Assembly (NCBI GenBank): GCA_937899645.1
Contig: CALCCD010000039.1
Span: 1 to 64,000, forward strand
Origin: an uncultured cyanobacterium
GTDB lineage: Bacteria; Cyanobacteriota; Cyanobacteriia; Cyanobacteriales; Geitlerinemataceae
Length of the DNA stretch: 64,000 nucleotides
Direction of reading: 5' to 3'
Shown here: positions 8,414-17,943 of the stretch, in pieces
Layout: every line of letters starts with the position of its first letter
Position numbering within the stretch: the first letter of the stretch is position 1
Program-made: the position numbers and the translations under genes
Notes under the pieces: model-generated
The model's input: the letters and a program-made list of their open reading frames with translations, nothing else
Told to the model about the DNA's origin: nothing
The model's database searches: none

Positions 8414-9550
8414 CTAGCGATCGTCGTCGCCCCACAAACGTCGCCGCCGATCGGTGTTCAGCCGCACGTGCGTATCCCGCAACAGCCTGGGAATCTCCAG
8501 CCCCTCCGGACAGCGCGGCAAACAGTCCCCGCAGTCCGAGCAGCGGTGGCCGCGCCGACCGGGAAACCAGTGCCCCGCATTCTCGAACATCCGATAGCGG
8601 TACTGCCCGAAGCCGACCATGTCGTGTCCCACGGCCAGATTCCGCAGCCGCAGCACCTCGGGAATATTAATCCCCTCCGGGCAGGGCAAGCACTCGTAGC
8701 ACTGCGCGCAACGATCGCTCCCCAAGCTCTCCCGCTCGGCGCGATCGAGCCTTGCCAGAATCTCGCGCTCTTCGTCGGTTAGCGGCTCCGTCGCATCCGC
8801 CCATGCCAGCGGCGCGTCCAGCTCCTCCGGATTCGCCGCCCCCAGGCTCAGCGTCGTCACGCGCGGATCGCTCAGCAAAAAGCGGTAGTTCAGCCCCAGC
8901 GGCGAGAGCGGCGCGCAGCGAGCGACCAGCGTCTTCGGTGGCGCGAAGAGCTGCCCGCCCTTATCCACCGGCGAGATAATCAGCAAGCCGAGATCGCGCG
9001 ATCGAATCTCGCCGAGTAGCGGCGCGTGGCGCTGGAAAAACAGGTAGTAGTGCAGATTCACGAACGAAAACGCCGGGAGCGCGATCGCCTCACGAATCAG
9101 CTCGCGACTGCCGTGGGTCGAAAACCCCAGATTGCGAATCTTGCCTGCGGCTACCGCCTCAGTTAGCGCCGCCATGCAGCCGTCGGGCTCGCGAATCCAG
9201 GCTAGATGCTCGGCAGTGTTGACGCCGTGGAGCGCCAGGTTGTCGATACAGTCTGTTCGCAGGCGATCGAGCGACTCGTCAATCGCGCGTGCCGTCGCCG
9301 ATTTATCTGGCGTCGGCGGGATTTTCGTCGTGATAAAGACGCGATCGCGAGGTAGCCCGTCCGCCAGCGCCGCCCCGAGGAAAACTTCGCTCTGGCCGTA
9401 GCCCCGCGCCGTTTCGATGTGGTTGATGCCGCGATCGACCGCCGCGCGAATCGTCGCAATCGCGTTGGCCTGGGATTCGAGGTAGCGCATCGTCCCCAGC
9501 GTGAAGGTGGAGAGCTGGAGGTTCGTGCGCCCGAAGCGGCGGTATCTCAT
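8414..9550 (-). CDS. Aldo/keto reductase with C-terminal 4Fe-4S cluster domain
   Basis: NADPH-dependent oxidoreductase of 378 aa. The N-terminal TIM barrel has the AKR tetrad region: the Tyr in GYGQSE, Lys in TTKIPP and His in LALHGV. The usual catalytic Asp in the DTA motif is Glu here (HIETARGYG). Two cysteine clusters follow, CAQCYECLPCPEGI and CSDCGDCLPRCPEG, each of the ferredoxin CxxCxxC type. The combination suggests electron exchange between NADPH, a ferredoxin-like pool and a carbonyl substrate; the substrate is unknown. Confidence 0.85.
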   Translation of the reverse strand: MRYRRFGRTNLQLSTFTLGTMRYLESQANAIATIRAAVDRGINHIETARGYGQSEVFLGAALADGLPRDRVFITTKIPPTPDKSATARAIDESLDRLRTDCIDNLALHGVNTAEHLAWIREPDGCMAALTEAVAAGKIRNLGFSTHGSRELIREAIALPAFSFVNLHYYLFFQRHAPLLGEIRSRDLGLLIISPVDKGGQLFAPPKTLVARCAPLSPLGLNYRFLLSDPRVTTLSLGAANPEELDAPLAWADATEPLTDEEREILARLDRAERESLGSDRCAQCYECLPCPEGINIPEVLRLRNLAVGHDMVGFGQYRYRMFENAGHWFPGRRGHRCSDCGDCLPRCPEGLEIPRLLRDTHVRLNTDRRRRLWGDDDR

Positions 9551-9561
9551 GGTCTAGCGAG

Positions 9562-10491
9562 TTAGGGCTGCACTCGGGACTTCAGCCACTCCTGGATCGC
9601 TTGATTTTCGACCTCCTCATCACCGAACATATCTCGCTCTCCACGAGCCAGCTCGGACTCGGAAACGCTCGCAACCATCGAGCATTCCGTCGTATCAAAA
9701 GGCTCAGTCGTACTCTCGATCGCTTGCCCCGTCGAGGCTTCCAGCAGCGTTAACGTAATCTGCCGCTGATAGCGATTCACGACAAAGTTTCTGCCGTCAA
9801 AGTCGTATTCGCAGTTCTCGACGACCTCCGGTTCTTGAGAGCGATCGACGCACAAAACCAGGCTCGTACTGGAGGCATCCGCCGCTTTTCGCGCATCATC
9901 CGGGATCGCATCTTGAATCTCGAAGCTGCCATCGGGAGCCGTTTTCTCGAATGCGGTGACAAGCATAGCGTCACTAAAGGGATCGTAGGGAGTAGCACCC
10001 GCGAATGCGGAGCCGTCTACACAAACCGAAGCGAGAACGTCTCGCGCCATGTAGGTGCTGCCGTTCGGAAGTGTGGTTTGTTCGTCGAGGGTTGCCGCCG
10101 CGATCGTTGTAGCGAGATTTGCGACGCTCGCGTCGGTCAGGTTCGCACCGGCCAAGCTCGCACCCGCAAAGTTCGTATCCGTGAGATTCGCGCCCGTCAG
10201 GTTCGTGCCGTCCAATTTGGCATTGCTGAGGTCTGCGCCGCTCAGGTCTGCGCCGCTCAGGTCTACACCACTGAAGTCGGCGTCGCGCAGGTCGCAGCCC
10301 GCGCACTGTTTGCTGTCTAGCAGCGTTTCCGTATTGGTGTCGATCTCCTTTTGGGCTTCGGCACGCTCGCCCGACTCCAGCAAGTAGCTGATGCCCGTTT
10401 CCAAAGCACCCAAGACAAGGATGGCGATGATGCCGTAGCCAATCCAGGCCAAGCATCCGATTTTGCCCTTTACTTTTTCTGGTTCTGACAT
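9562..10491 (-). CDS. Membrane-anchored pentapeptide-repeat protein
   Basis: Protein of 309 aa. A single membrane helix lies near residues 13-36 (WIGYGIIAILVLGALETGI), followed by CAGCDLRDADFSG and about twelve pentapeptide repeats of the A(D/N)LS type (LSGADLSGADLSNAKL), predicted to form a right-handed beta helix. The C-terminal 170 residues are a separate domain with several cysteines and no recognised family. The ATG at 10491 was chosen (MSEPEKVKGK); an ATG 24 bp upstream is an alternative. Orientation suggests that most of the protein is outside the cytoplasm, which is inference. Confidence 0.75.
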   Translation of the reverse strand: MSEPEKVKGKIGCLAWIGYGIIAILVLGALETGISYLLESGERAEAQKEIDTNTETLLDSKQCAGCDLRDADFSGVDLSGADLSGADLSNAKLDGTNLTGANLTDTNFAGASLAGANLTDASVANLATTIAAATLDEQTTLPNGSTYMARDVLASVCVDGSAFAGATPYDPFSDAMLVTAFEKTAPDGSFEIQDAIPDDARKAADASSTSLVLCVDRSQEPEVVENCEYDFDGRNFVVNRYQRQITLTLLEASTGQAIESTTEPFDTTECSMVASVSESELARGERDMFGDEEVENQAIQEWLKSRVQP

Positions 10492-10676
10492 TTTTGAAGT
10501 TACCCGAGGTTGCATGTTGTACGAGCAAAGATTCGCATTATCGCCCGAACATCTCGAATGATTGTATGGCTCGATGCAGCGCTTTTCGCGTGCAAAAATT
10601 TCGCTGTGGGGCACGAGTCTCCCGGCTGTTGCAACAGAGCGAACTTCTGGGGATAGACGATTTTATCGTGGCAACC

Positions 10677-11696
10677 TTACTGTGATTTCTGACCCGTGGC
10701 GACATCTGCAAACCGATCGCCGATCGCCGCCGTGACGGCCTTGGCAATGCGATCGGTGACGAGCGTATTGCCCAAGCCGCTAAGGTGGATCGTGTCGCGA
10801 AATAGCTCCGGCGGTGCTTCCGATCGCTCGCGGAACATCGGCAGCACGTCCACCAAGGTCATCTCGCGATCGGCTATGAACTCCTCGAGCTGATTGCGCG
10901 CCTTAACTTCGTAGTCGCGCTGGTTTGGCTCCACCTCGCGCAACAGCGGCGTGATTACCGTCACCATCGGCACGTCGTCCTCGGCCAGCAGGTCGTGGAT
11001 GTCGCCGATCGCGATGCGGTTGGCTTCCTCAACGCCTACTGGCCCCGGCTCCGGCGGCAGCGGAAAGTTCGGCTCGACGAAAAACTGCCGCCGAACGAAT
11101 TCGTCGATCGCCGAAACGGGCTTGCGAGCGGGATAAGTAACCTTGCGTCCGACGGGCAGCGAGTTGGGCGGTGCGCCGAATAGGTCGTCGGTGTTGATCA
11201 GCAGCACGACCAGATCGGACTGGAAGTGGCCGAAGCGCTTCAAATACGCGAGCTGGTTGCGCGGGCTCCAGGAGTTGGCCGAAGCGTTGAGTACTTCAAT
11301 GGTCTCGATCGGATAGTCCACCGCCGCCTCGCCTTCGCCGACAGTGCGCTTACGCCCGCGCCAACCGTCGAGCTGTACTTTCAGACGCGCCGAAATCGTC
11401 TCGCTTTGGTCTGTCCACCAGCCGCCGTTGGCGATCGAGTCGCCGATTAGCAGCACGCGCAGCGTCGTTGGGTCGGGCGGCAGGGCAATTTCGCCGTCGT
11501 TACGCATCGAGAAGCGATCGATGCGGATGCGGTTGCCGAAGCGGCGCGTGCTTTGGTTGGGCGCGAGCCGGTAGCCGATATCATCCTCCGCGAGGTAGAG
11601 CAGCGGATTGCCGAAGCCGAACACCACGCGCAGCCCCAGTTCGACTAGCAGTACCGCCCCGATCGCGACGGCCAAGCCAATCCAGACGAGTTTCAT
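10677..11696 (-). CDS. SGNH/GDSL-type hydrolase, membrane anchored
   Basis: Predicted lipase or esterase-type hydrolase of 339 aa. An N-terminal hydrophobic segment (residues 3-22) could be an anchor. Block I is LIGDSIANGG with nucleophile S87, a later block carries the Asn-containing NSWSPRNQL, and block V is DTIHLSG near the C-terminus with the Asp-x-x-His pair. Block III is degenerate (INTDD). The start at 11696 (MKLVWIG) was preferred over a longer frame because it gives an ordinary signal-anchor. Substrate unknown; cell-wall or exopolysaccharide deacylation is common for such proteins. Confidence 0.75.
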   Translation of the reverse strand: MKLVWIGLAVAIGAVLLVELGLRVVFGFGNPLLYLAEDDIGYRLAPNQSTRRFGNRIRIDRFSMRNDGEIALPPDPTTLRVLLIGDSIANGGWWTDQSETISARLKVQLDGWRGRKRTVGEGEAAVDYPIETIEVLNASANSWSPRNQLAYLKRFGHFQSDLVVLLINTDDLFGAPPNSLPVGRKVTYPARKPVSAIDEFVRRQFFVEPNFPLPPEPGPVGVEEANRIAIGDIHDLLAEDDVPMVTVITPLLREVEPNQRDYEVKARNQLEEFIADREMTLVDVLPMFRERSEAPPELFRDTIHLSGLGNTLVTDRIAKAVTAAIGDRFADVATGQKSQ

Positions 11697-11976
11697 AGCA
11701 AAGCAGCGATCGATCGGCGATCGCAGCGGCAAACAACAGCCCCAGAATAGCCCCAGAACAGCGCCCGCATCGGCGCGGGTTCCGGTTGCCCGTATCATGG
11801 ACGAAGGACGCAGCGGGGTCGCCAGTTTTCCTCGCGCTTGACACCCCACGGCACAATTCGCCGATCGAGGATCGACACTTCGGACGGTAAGCTCGTAAGC
11901 CGAGCGCAGCGGCGACGCACGTCCGAACTCGCTACGATCTGTATCGATATATAAAAAGTCCGAATCGAGAAAACCC

Positions 11977-12876
11977 GTGGACTGTCAACAAATTTTTAAG
12001 ACCGCGAACCCCATCATTGGGGTCGTTCACCTTTTGCCACTTCCGGCCTCGCCGCGCTGGGGGGGCGATCTGAAAACCGTGATCGATCGCGCCGAACGCG
12101 AGGCCGCCGCCTTGTCCGCCGGTGGTGTGGATGGAATTATTGTCGAAAACTTTTTTGACGCGCCCTTCTGCCGCGAACGCGTCGATCCCGTCGTCGTCAG
12201 CGCCATGACGACCATCGTCGATCGTCTGATGGGCCTGGTCGCACAGCCGATCGGTATCAACGTTCTGCGCAACGACGCCCTCAGCGCCATGGCGATCGCG
12301 AGCTGCACCGGTGCGAAATTCATCCGCGTCAACGTCTTCACCAACACGATGGTCACCGACCAGGGCATCATCGAAGGCTGTGCCCACGAGCTGCTGCGCT
12401 ACCGTCGCGAACTCAATAGCGACGTGAAGATCCTGGCCGATGTGCTGGTCAAACACGCCCACCCCCTCGGCACGACCAACCTGACGCTGGCGGTGCGCGA
12501 AGCCCTCGAGCGCGGCCTGGCCGACGGTGTGATTCTTTCCGGCCTCGCCACCGGTTTGCCGCCGACTCTGGCCGACCTGGAACTGGCCAAGCGCGCCGCG
12601 AGACATAAACCCATCTTTATCGGCAGCGGCGCAAATTGGGAGAATATCCCCGAGCTGATGACCGCTGCCGACGGCGCGATCGTCTCCAGTTCCCTGAAGC
12701 GTCACGGCAATATTGAATCGCCGATCGACCCGATCCGCGTCAGCCAATTCGTCGAAGCCGCCCAGCACCCGTTCGTCGCCCCGAATGAAGTCGCCGCCGA
12801 CGCGGTCGATCCCGCCGCTTCCAACGGTGCCAGCCCCGATCGCGGCTCGCGCGCGACGGCCAGCTCCGCCTCCTAA
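11977..12876 (+). CDS. btpA: Photosystem I biogenesis protein BtpA
   Basis: Homologue of Synechocystis BtpA, an extrinsic thylakoid protein needed for stable accumulation of photosystem I reaction-centre proteins. The 299 aa protein shows family text IIGVVHLLPLPASPRWGG, GVDGIIVENFFDAPF and PIGINVLRNDA. The start is GTG at 11977, matching the usual MDxxxIFKT N-terminus. The last 30 residues are low-complexity Ala/Ser/Pro. An AT-rich TATATAAA stretch at about 11948-11956 could be the -10 region of its promoter. BtpA proteins share a TIM-barrel fold, and their chemistry is not established. Confidence 0.93.
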   Translation: MDCQQIFKTANPIIGVVHLLPLPASPRWGGDLKTVIDRAEREAAALSAGGVDGIIVENFFDAPFCRERVDPVVVSAMTTIVDRLMGLVAQPIGINVLRNDALSAMAIASCTGAKFIRVNVFTNTMVTDQGIIEGCAHELLRYRRELNSDVKILADVLVKHAHPLGTTNLTLAVREALERGLADGVILSGLATGLPPTLADLELAKRAARHKPIFIGSGANWENIPELMTAADGAIVSSSLKRHGNIESPIDPIRVSQFVEAAQHPFVAPNEVAADAVDPAASNGASPDRGSRATASSAS

Positions 12877-12939
12877 CGGGATTCTGCGATCCAGCGCTAT
12901 CGTAGTAGACGAAATTCGTACATCGCTGCCCCCACCGCC

Positions 12940-13914
12940 ATGACCGACCGTACGACGCCCGCAGGTTCGCCGCGATCCGGCCTGTCGCTCCTGCACCGTT
13001 ACGCCCGCCCCGCGATCGCCTTCATTGCCAGCCTCGGCGCGATCGAGACCGCCTTTCTTACCTGGGTGGAGCTCGGCGATCGCGCAGCAGAGGTTTGCGC
13101 GACCGGCGGCTGCGACACCGTGCTAACCAGCGACTACGCCATGCCGTTCGGGATTCCGCTACCCGCGCTGGGCTGCCTGGCGTATTTAACGATGGCGATC
13201 GCGGCGCTGATTCCGCGCAAAGTCACCGGTAACCCCTTCCGCGCCTCGAACACCGAAATCACCACCTCCTGGATCTTGGCGGTAGGCGGCGCGATTATGG
13301 CCACGGTCAGCGGCTACCTCATGTACGTGCTTTTCACCGAGCTTCAGGCGTTTTGTCCGTACTGCATCGCCTCGGCACTGTTTGCGCTGACGATCTTCGG
13401 GCTGGCGATCGCGGGGCGCGACTGGGACGATTTCGGTAGCGTGCTGTTCACTTTGACGATTGTCGGAGCCGTGACGCTAACCGGCGCGTTTGGCACGTTT
13501 GCAGGTGTGGCTCCTGCAACGGCAACCACAACCGCCAACAGCAGCAGCGGTGGTTATACAGGCGCGCCGCTCGTCAATCATTCCGATCGCGACTCGATCG
13601 CCCTGGCACGGCACCTCACTAAAACCGGCGCAAAGCAATTTGGAGCCTACTGGTGTCCCCACTGCCACACCCAAAAAGAACTCTTCGGCATCGAAGCCTT
13701 CACGCAAATCGATTACGTGGAGTGCGACTCGAAAGGAATCAACGGTCGCCCCGACCTCTGCCGCTCCACCGGCATTCACTCCTTCCCCACCTGGGAGATC
13801 GACGGCCAGCTCTATGAAGGCATCACCGAACTCGACACCCTCGCCGACCTCTCCGGCTACACCGGCGATCGCGGCTTCAGCCACACCCTCGCCAATCTCT
13901 CCGAAGCGAGCTAA
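12940..13914 (+). CDS. Vitamin K epoxide reductase-thioredoxin fusion protein
   Basis: Thiol oxidoreductase of 324 aa that couples quinone reduction to disulfide formation in exported or lumenal proteins. The VKOR domain has loop cysteines C53 and C58 (VCATGGCD) and the active-site pair C139-P-Y-C142 among four to five membrane helices. A Ser/Gly/Thr linker leads to a thioredoxin-like domain with C239-P-H-C242 and the text HSFPTWEIDG. Cyanobacterial homologues of this fusion support photosystem II assembly and oxidative folding. It lies 63 bp downstream of btpA and is probably co-transcribed with the next gene. Confidence 0.93.
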   Translation: MTDRTTPAGSPRSGLSLLHRYARPAIAFIASLGAIETAFLTWVELGDRAAEVCATGGCDTVLTSDYAMPFGIPLPALGCLAYLTMAIAALIPRKVTGNPFRASNTEITTSWILAVGGAIMATVSGYLMYVLFTELQAFCPYCIASALFALTIFGLAIAGRDWDDFGSVLFTLTIVGAVTLTGAFGTFAGVAPATATTTANSSSGGYTGAPLVNHSDRDSIALARHLTKTGAKQFGAYWCPHCHTQKELFGIEAFTQIDYVECDSKGINGRPDLCRSTGIHSFPTWEIDGQLYEGITELDTLADLSGYTGDRGFSHTLANLSEAS

Positions 13915-13935
13915 CCCGGCCTTCAACACGTCACC

Positions 13936-14424
13936 ATGCGCGCCTTAATCGTCGGCAACTCCGGCGCGGGAAAGACGACCTTCGCCCGCAAGCTTTTCCC
14001 CAACTGCCCCGATGCCGATCGCCCGATCCTCAATCTCGACGCCGTCGCCTGGGGCGAGCCAATCGACGGCAAGCCGATGCGCCGTTCGAGCGCTGATAGC
14101 ATCAACGCGATCGAAGCTTTTACACGCGATCGCGATAATTGGGCAATCGAGGGCTGCTACGGCGATCTGCTCGCGGCGATCGCATCCCAGGCGACAGTGC
14201 TGTACTGGCTCGACCCCGGCACGGACATCTGCCTCGATCGTTGCCGAAACCGCACCTGGGAGCCCGAAAAGTTCGCAACGCCCGCCGAGCAGGATGCCGC
14301 CCTGGCATACCTGCTCGAGTGGGTCGCCACCTACGACGATCGCGAGGACGAGTTCGGGCGCGATCGCCACGCGGCCCTATTTGGCGGCTTTCCCGGCGAA
14401 AAGTACCGCCTCATCAACGACTGA
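13936..14424 (+). CDS. P-loop adenylate-kinase-like (topology modulation/FlaR-type) protein
   Basis: Small nucleotide-binding protein of 162 aa. The Walker A motif is GNSGAGKT at residues 7-14. The conserved region NWAIEGCYGDL and the lid-like RCRNRTWEPEKF resemble proteins annotated as DNA topology modulation or adenylate-kinase-related. Actual substrate and role are unknown. It starts 21 bp after the VKOR-thioredoxin gene. Confidence 0.7.
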   Translation: MRALIVGNSGAGKTTFARKLFPNCPDADRPILNLDAVAWGEPIDGKPMRRSSADSINAIEAFTRDRDNWAIEGCYGDLLAAIASQATVLYWLDPGTDICLDRCRNRTWEPEKFATPAEQDAALAYLLEWVATYDDREDEFGRDRHAALFGGFPGEKYRLIND

Positions 14425-14426
14425 AC

Positions 14427-15224
14427 CTACTGAGCCGCCGCCTCGCAGTGGCCCTCGCCCACGTGGCCGAGACCGGCGATCGGCGCGGCGATTTGCGAGA
14501 TCTCGTCAACGGAAAACTGCTCGCTCATCGTTTCCGGCGTCACGACCACCTTGCCGTCTTTCTCCAGCGCCGCAAAGCGATCGAACCCGAAGCCGCCGAC
14601 GTTGATTTTGTCGTCCGCCGGAGCTCCCGCATCGCCAAAGATATGGTCGAAGTGGAACGTGATTTCCAGCTCGCCCGGCGCATCCGGCTCGACAAAGCCC
14701 TTACGCTCGTCGCCCACGTACTCACCGCAGGAGTAGGCCAAATTTGGCGCGAACGCCAGCTCGAACGCCATCTCGCGGTCGTCTTTTTTCGCCGTCCCCG
14801 TCATCACGATCGACGGTGCATCATCCGCCGACGCGATCGACCACTCCACGCCGCTGTAGTAGCCACTGGGCACGGTCACCGTTGTCAGCTCGATCGGCTC
14901 GGCATTCTCATCGCCTGCCGCCAAGTCCACAGACTGCGGCGCGATCGGCTCGACCGGATCGCCAGCTTCGCTTTTCGGTACGATTTCACCGAGGGTGACC
15001 TCCACGCGATCGAAGTCAATCCGCCAGCCGTCTTTTGAGGTAAACCCCTGCCGGACGAAATCTTCGCCATTGGCAACGACCGTGAGCTGACCCGGTTCGG
15101 TATTGGCGGCGGTGGCCGTATCTGACGACGAGGCATTTTCCTCACCTGCACAGCCTGCTAGCAGCGTCAGGCAAGCGGGCAGCGCGAGCGCGCAGAGACG
15201 AGGAGAACGAGAAAATAGAGACAT
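14427..15224 (-). CDS. Secreted lipoprotein of unknown function
   Basis: Protein of 265 aa with a signal sequence and lipobox LLAGC, followed by a Ser/Asp/Thr-rich linker. The mature domain is beta-rich with text KDGWRIDFDRVEVTL, YYSGVEWSI and ITFHFDHIFGDAG. The His/Asp-rich FHFDHIFGD segment and late cysteine (GHCEA) could bind a metal, but this is inference. I do not recognise the family with confidence. It ends two bases from the convergent adenylate-kinase-like gene. Confidence 0.7.
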   Translation of the reverse strand: MSLFSRSPRLCALALPACLTLLAGCAGEENASSSDTATAANTEPGQLTVVANGEDFVRQGFTSKDGWRIDFDRVEVTLGEIVPKSEAGDPVEPIAPQSVDLAAGDENAEPIELTTVTVPSGYYSGVEWSIASADDAPSIVMTGTAKKDDREMAFELAFAPNLAYSCGEYVGDERKGFVEPDAPGELEITFHFDHIFGDAGAPADDKINVGGFGFDRFAALEKDGKVVVTPETMSEQFSVDEISQIAAPIAGLGHVGEGHCEAAAQ

Positions 15225-15593
15225 GAGCTCGGAAATTGTGAGTTGAGTTTAGCTACTACCCTAATCCCGCCGAGCGGACGCATCAGCCATCTCTTCAGCG
15301 TTTCTTAACGTGAGTTCGGGTTAAGCAAATTCGCTTTAACATCGGTAGCTCATGGGTTCTAGCTGATGTAAGAGGCGATGAGCTTGAGCAAATTACTCGA
15401 ATTCTTAGTGAATCTCGCCAATTTCTGGATCGACCGCATATCGTTGCTTGAGCCAATCCGTCAAGAATAACGATTCTACGAGGCTTTCAGCCGATTCCTT
15501 ATCCCGACCTCACGTTTTCTTAAGTCAGCTTGAGAGATTGCGATCGTGGTGACTGAAAACAATCGAAAGTGCAGTTTTCGGGGGCCCCCTCGC
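15225..15593 (+). other. Intergenic region with possible gene remnant
   Basis: No complete gene is supported. On the minus strand, about 15405-15512, the text LTDWLKQRYAVDPEIGEIH ends in a stop and looks like a protein C-terminus, but there is no start codon. The perfect palindrome GGGGGCCCCC at 15580-15589 lies just after the stop of the permease gene; it lacks a U tract. Confidence 0.4.
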
Positions 15594-16448
15594 TCAAGCG
15601 CGCGCGCTGCTTTTCACGAAACAAGCTAGACCGACATACACGAGGATATGCGCCAGCAGAATTCCCCAATTCAGCGCGAGATTATCGAACGTCATCGCAT
15701 AGGGATCGATCGGAATCGGCAGCTTCGACAGCGTTTCTTCGACGATCGCACCGGGCATGATGCTGTCTCCTAGAATCTGGCCTTCCAGGTCGATCGGAGT
15801 GGCATATGCGCCCACCGACCACCGCCCGATTGCCAGCCACGACATCAATTTCGCCGCGCCTTCGACCTTAAACAGAACTCCAGACAAGACGATCTGCGCG
15901 ATCGTCACGAACAGCATCAAGTTACTCGCCTGATCGGTGTTGTTCGAGACCGTCGAAAGCAGCAGACCTAGGCTTAGCGCGGCGACGATCGTCAGCCAGG
16001 TCGTCACGTACAGCCCAATACCCCAGGGGACGACCTCTGCGGCAGGCGCTTGAAACAGCACCAGAACGAACAGCACGATCGCGAGCGACTGCACGAACGC
16101 GATCCCGCCCCTGACCGCCAGCTTCGAGAGAACATAAGCGGTCGGAATCAGCCCATAGAGACGCTCGTCTTCGTAGCGCTCTGTTTCGCTGACGATCTCG
16201 CGGACGGAAAATAGCAGCCCGAGCAGCAGGTTAATGCAGGTCAGGATAAAGACGACTTTCAGCGCCGACGGAAAAGCGGCTCCCTCCGGCACGACGGCCA
16301 GCGCTTCGGGCGTACCGGTCACAACGCGCAGCAGACAAATCGCGATCAGTCCTGCCAGCAGCGAGATAATCAAACTCGCTCGCGAGGCGCGCACGAGGCG
16401 AAAGTATCGCTCCGCTTGGGTGGTGAAGTGAGTCCAAAAAATACGCAT
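15594..16448 (-). CDS. ABC-2 type transporter permease
   Basis: Membrane component of an ABC exporter, 284 aa, with six predicted helices. Cytoplasmic text between helices 2 and 3 reads SETERYEDERLYGLIPTAYVLSK, typical of ABCG/White-type half-transporter permeases. The ATG at 16448 (MRIFWTHF) lies 19 bp downstream of the FHA-ABC ATPase gene, so the two should form one transporter. It is the last gene of the eight-gene minus-strand cluster that begins at 29336. Substrate unknown. Confidence 0.85.
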   Translation of the reverse strand: MRIFWTHFTTQAERYFRLVRASRASLIISLLAGLIAICLLRVVTGTPEALAVVPEGAAFPSALKVVFILTCINLLLGLLFSVREIVSETERYEDERLYGLIPTAYVLSKLAVRGGIAFVQSLAIVLFVLVLFQAPAAEVVPWGIGLYVTTWLTIVAALSLGLLLSTVSNNTDQASNLMLFVTIAQIVLSGVLFKVEGAAKLMSWLAIGRWSVGAYATPIDLEGQILGDSIMPGAIVEETLSKLPIPIDPYAMTFDNLALNWGILLAHILVYVGLACFVKSSARA

Positions 16449-16467
16449 GAAGAGAGTAGTGCAGCGA

Positions 16468-17943
16468 CTAGCGCAACTTGTCGTAAATGTCTTCGATGTC
16501 GTCAACCTCATACTTGGCTTTGACCGCCACAGGCGTATCGAAGATCTGCAAATTGCCGCCGCGACCGATCAACGCAATGCGATCGGAGTGTTCGGCAATA
16601 AAGGGCGAGTGGGTCACGATGACGATCGTCTTACCCAAAGTTTGTGCCAGCTCTCGCAGCACCCTAAAAACCTCTTTTTCCAGGCCGGGATCGAGCGCGG
16701 AGGTCGGTTCATCGAGGAAAATTCCCTGGGGGTCTGTCAACAGAGCTGCCGCAATGCCGACGCGCTTTTTCTCCCCGCCGCTCAGGCTGCGAATATATTT
16801 TTCCTCACTGTCGCCAAGATCTACGCTTGGCAATGCGATCGCTCGGATACGCTCGCGAATCTCTGTCAGGGTCGTGTCGGGCGGCAACCGCAGGCGCGCG
16901 GTGTACGTTAGCGACTCGCGCACGGTGAGGGCGGAGTCGAGAATGTCGGTTTGGGGAACGTAGCCGATCGACGCCTGCGCGAGGTTGTAGCGTCCCGGCA
17001 TCGGGCGGTTGTTGACGCGCACAACGCCCTGCGATCGCGGTAGCAGACCGAGTACGGACTTCATCGACGTTGATTTTCCCGCGCCACTCGGCCCGATAAA
17101 CGACGTGATTCCCGGCTCGATATCCAGCTTCGGGCAGTTGACGAGTTGTCGTCCGCGAGCGGGCGGCGCGAACCCGAGCTTCTGAGGCAGCGTCTTGCGC
17201 TCGGCAGCAAAACAAAGGATGTTGCGCGCTTCGATACGGAGGCTATCGCTGCCGCTGAACACCTCTTCTAAGATGGCGTCGCGATAGGTAAACACCAGCT
17301 CGCCAATCTGCACCGAGTCGCCATTGTTGAGCCGGTGGGTGGAGTCGATCGCGCTGTTGTTGACGAGTGTTCCGTTCGTGCTGTTGTTGTCTTCGAGCTG
17401 ATAGGTATCGGCCCCAGTGCGCGAGATCGTTGCGTGGACGCTGGAGACGAGCGGGTTATCGAGCCGAACTTGGCAGCTCGCATCGCGCCCGATTGACAGT
17501 GAACCAGAGGTCGCCAGCTCCTGCTGGAGATCGATGCGGAGGCGAGCGTTTTTCCCCTTGACGAGCTGCGTCTCAGAACTGGCAAATGCCAGGACGACGC
17601 AGTTGCGGGGGTCTTGACCGATTGTCAGGCGATCGTTTTGCCCATCGATGCGATACCCCGCCTGCAAATCGACGCGCTTGCGATTGGCGAACAATCCGTT
17701 ACTGCTGCCCGAGGACACGACTGCCGCAGATTCAAATGCGCCGTCGAAAATTCGGTACGTCTCGCCCTCGCGTCGCAGCACCGCTTGGCGGTTGCTCACG
17801 ACGTTCCAGAGGTCAGTGCTGGGGATTTGGATCGTCGCCCAAGTCTCGTCGCGCCCGAGCCGATATTCCGAGTCGGTGAGATCGAATTTGAGCGACTGAC
17901 CTTGGTACTTCACCTCCAGCTTGACTGCGCCCGCTACTGACAT
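16468..17943 (-). CDS. FHA-FHA-ABC transporter ATPase
   Basis: Protein of 491 aa with two phosphothreonine-binding FHA domains fused to an ABCG-type ATPase. FHA1 spans about 8-112 (YRLGRD); FHA2 spans about 147-222 (SIGRDASCQVRL, then NNSTNGT). The ATPase has Walker A GPSGAGKST at about 284-292, signature LSGGEKKR at 387-394 and Walker B IFLDEPTS. The ATG at 17943 overlaps the stop of the kinase gene (ATGTCAGTAG), indicating translational coupling; an ATG at 17967 is possible. In mycobacteria the FHA-ABC transporter Rv1747 is controlled by the neighbouring kinase PknF. A similar kinase-to-transporter switch is inferred here. Confidence 0.92.
   Translation of the reverse strand: MSVAGAVKLEVKYQGQSLKFDLTDSEYRLGRDETWATIQIPSTDLWNVVSNRQAVLRREGETYRIFDGAFESAAVVSSGSSNGLFANRKRVDLQAGYRIDGQNDRLTIGQDPRNCVVLAFASSETQLVKGKNARLRIDLQQELATSGSLSIGRDASCQVRLDNPLVSSVHATISRTGADTYQLEDNNSTNGTLVNNSAIDSTHRLNNGDSVQIGELVFTYRDAILEEVFSGSDSLRIEARNILCFAAERKTLPQKLGFAPPARGRQLVNCPKLDIEPGITSFIGPSGAGKSTSMKSVLGLLPRSQGVVRVNNRPMPGRYNLAQASIGYVPQTDILDSALTVRESLTYTARLRLPPDTTLTEIRERIRAIALPSVDLGDSEEKYIRSLSGGEKKRVGIAAALLTDPQGIFLDEPTSALDPGLEKEVFRVLRELAQTLGKTIVIVTHSPFIAEHSDRIALIGRGGNLQIFDTPVAVKAKYEVDDIEDIYDKLR

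Noticed and set aside
11932-12996. 354-codon open frame antisense to btpA
   Set aside because: The plus-strand frame is clearly BtpA with family motifs; the antisense frame has no recognisable domain and results from high GC.
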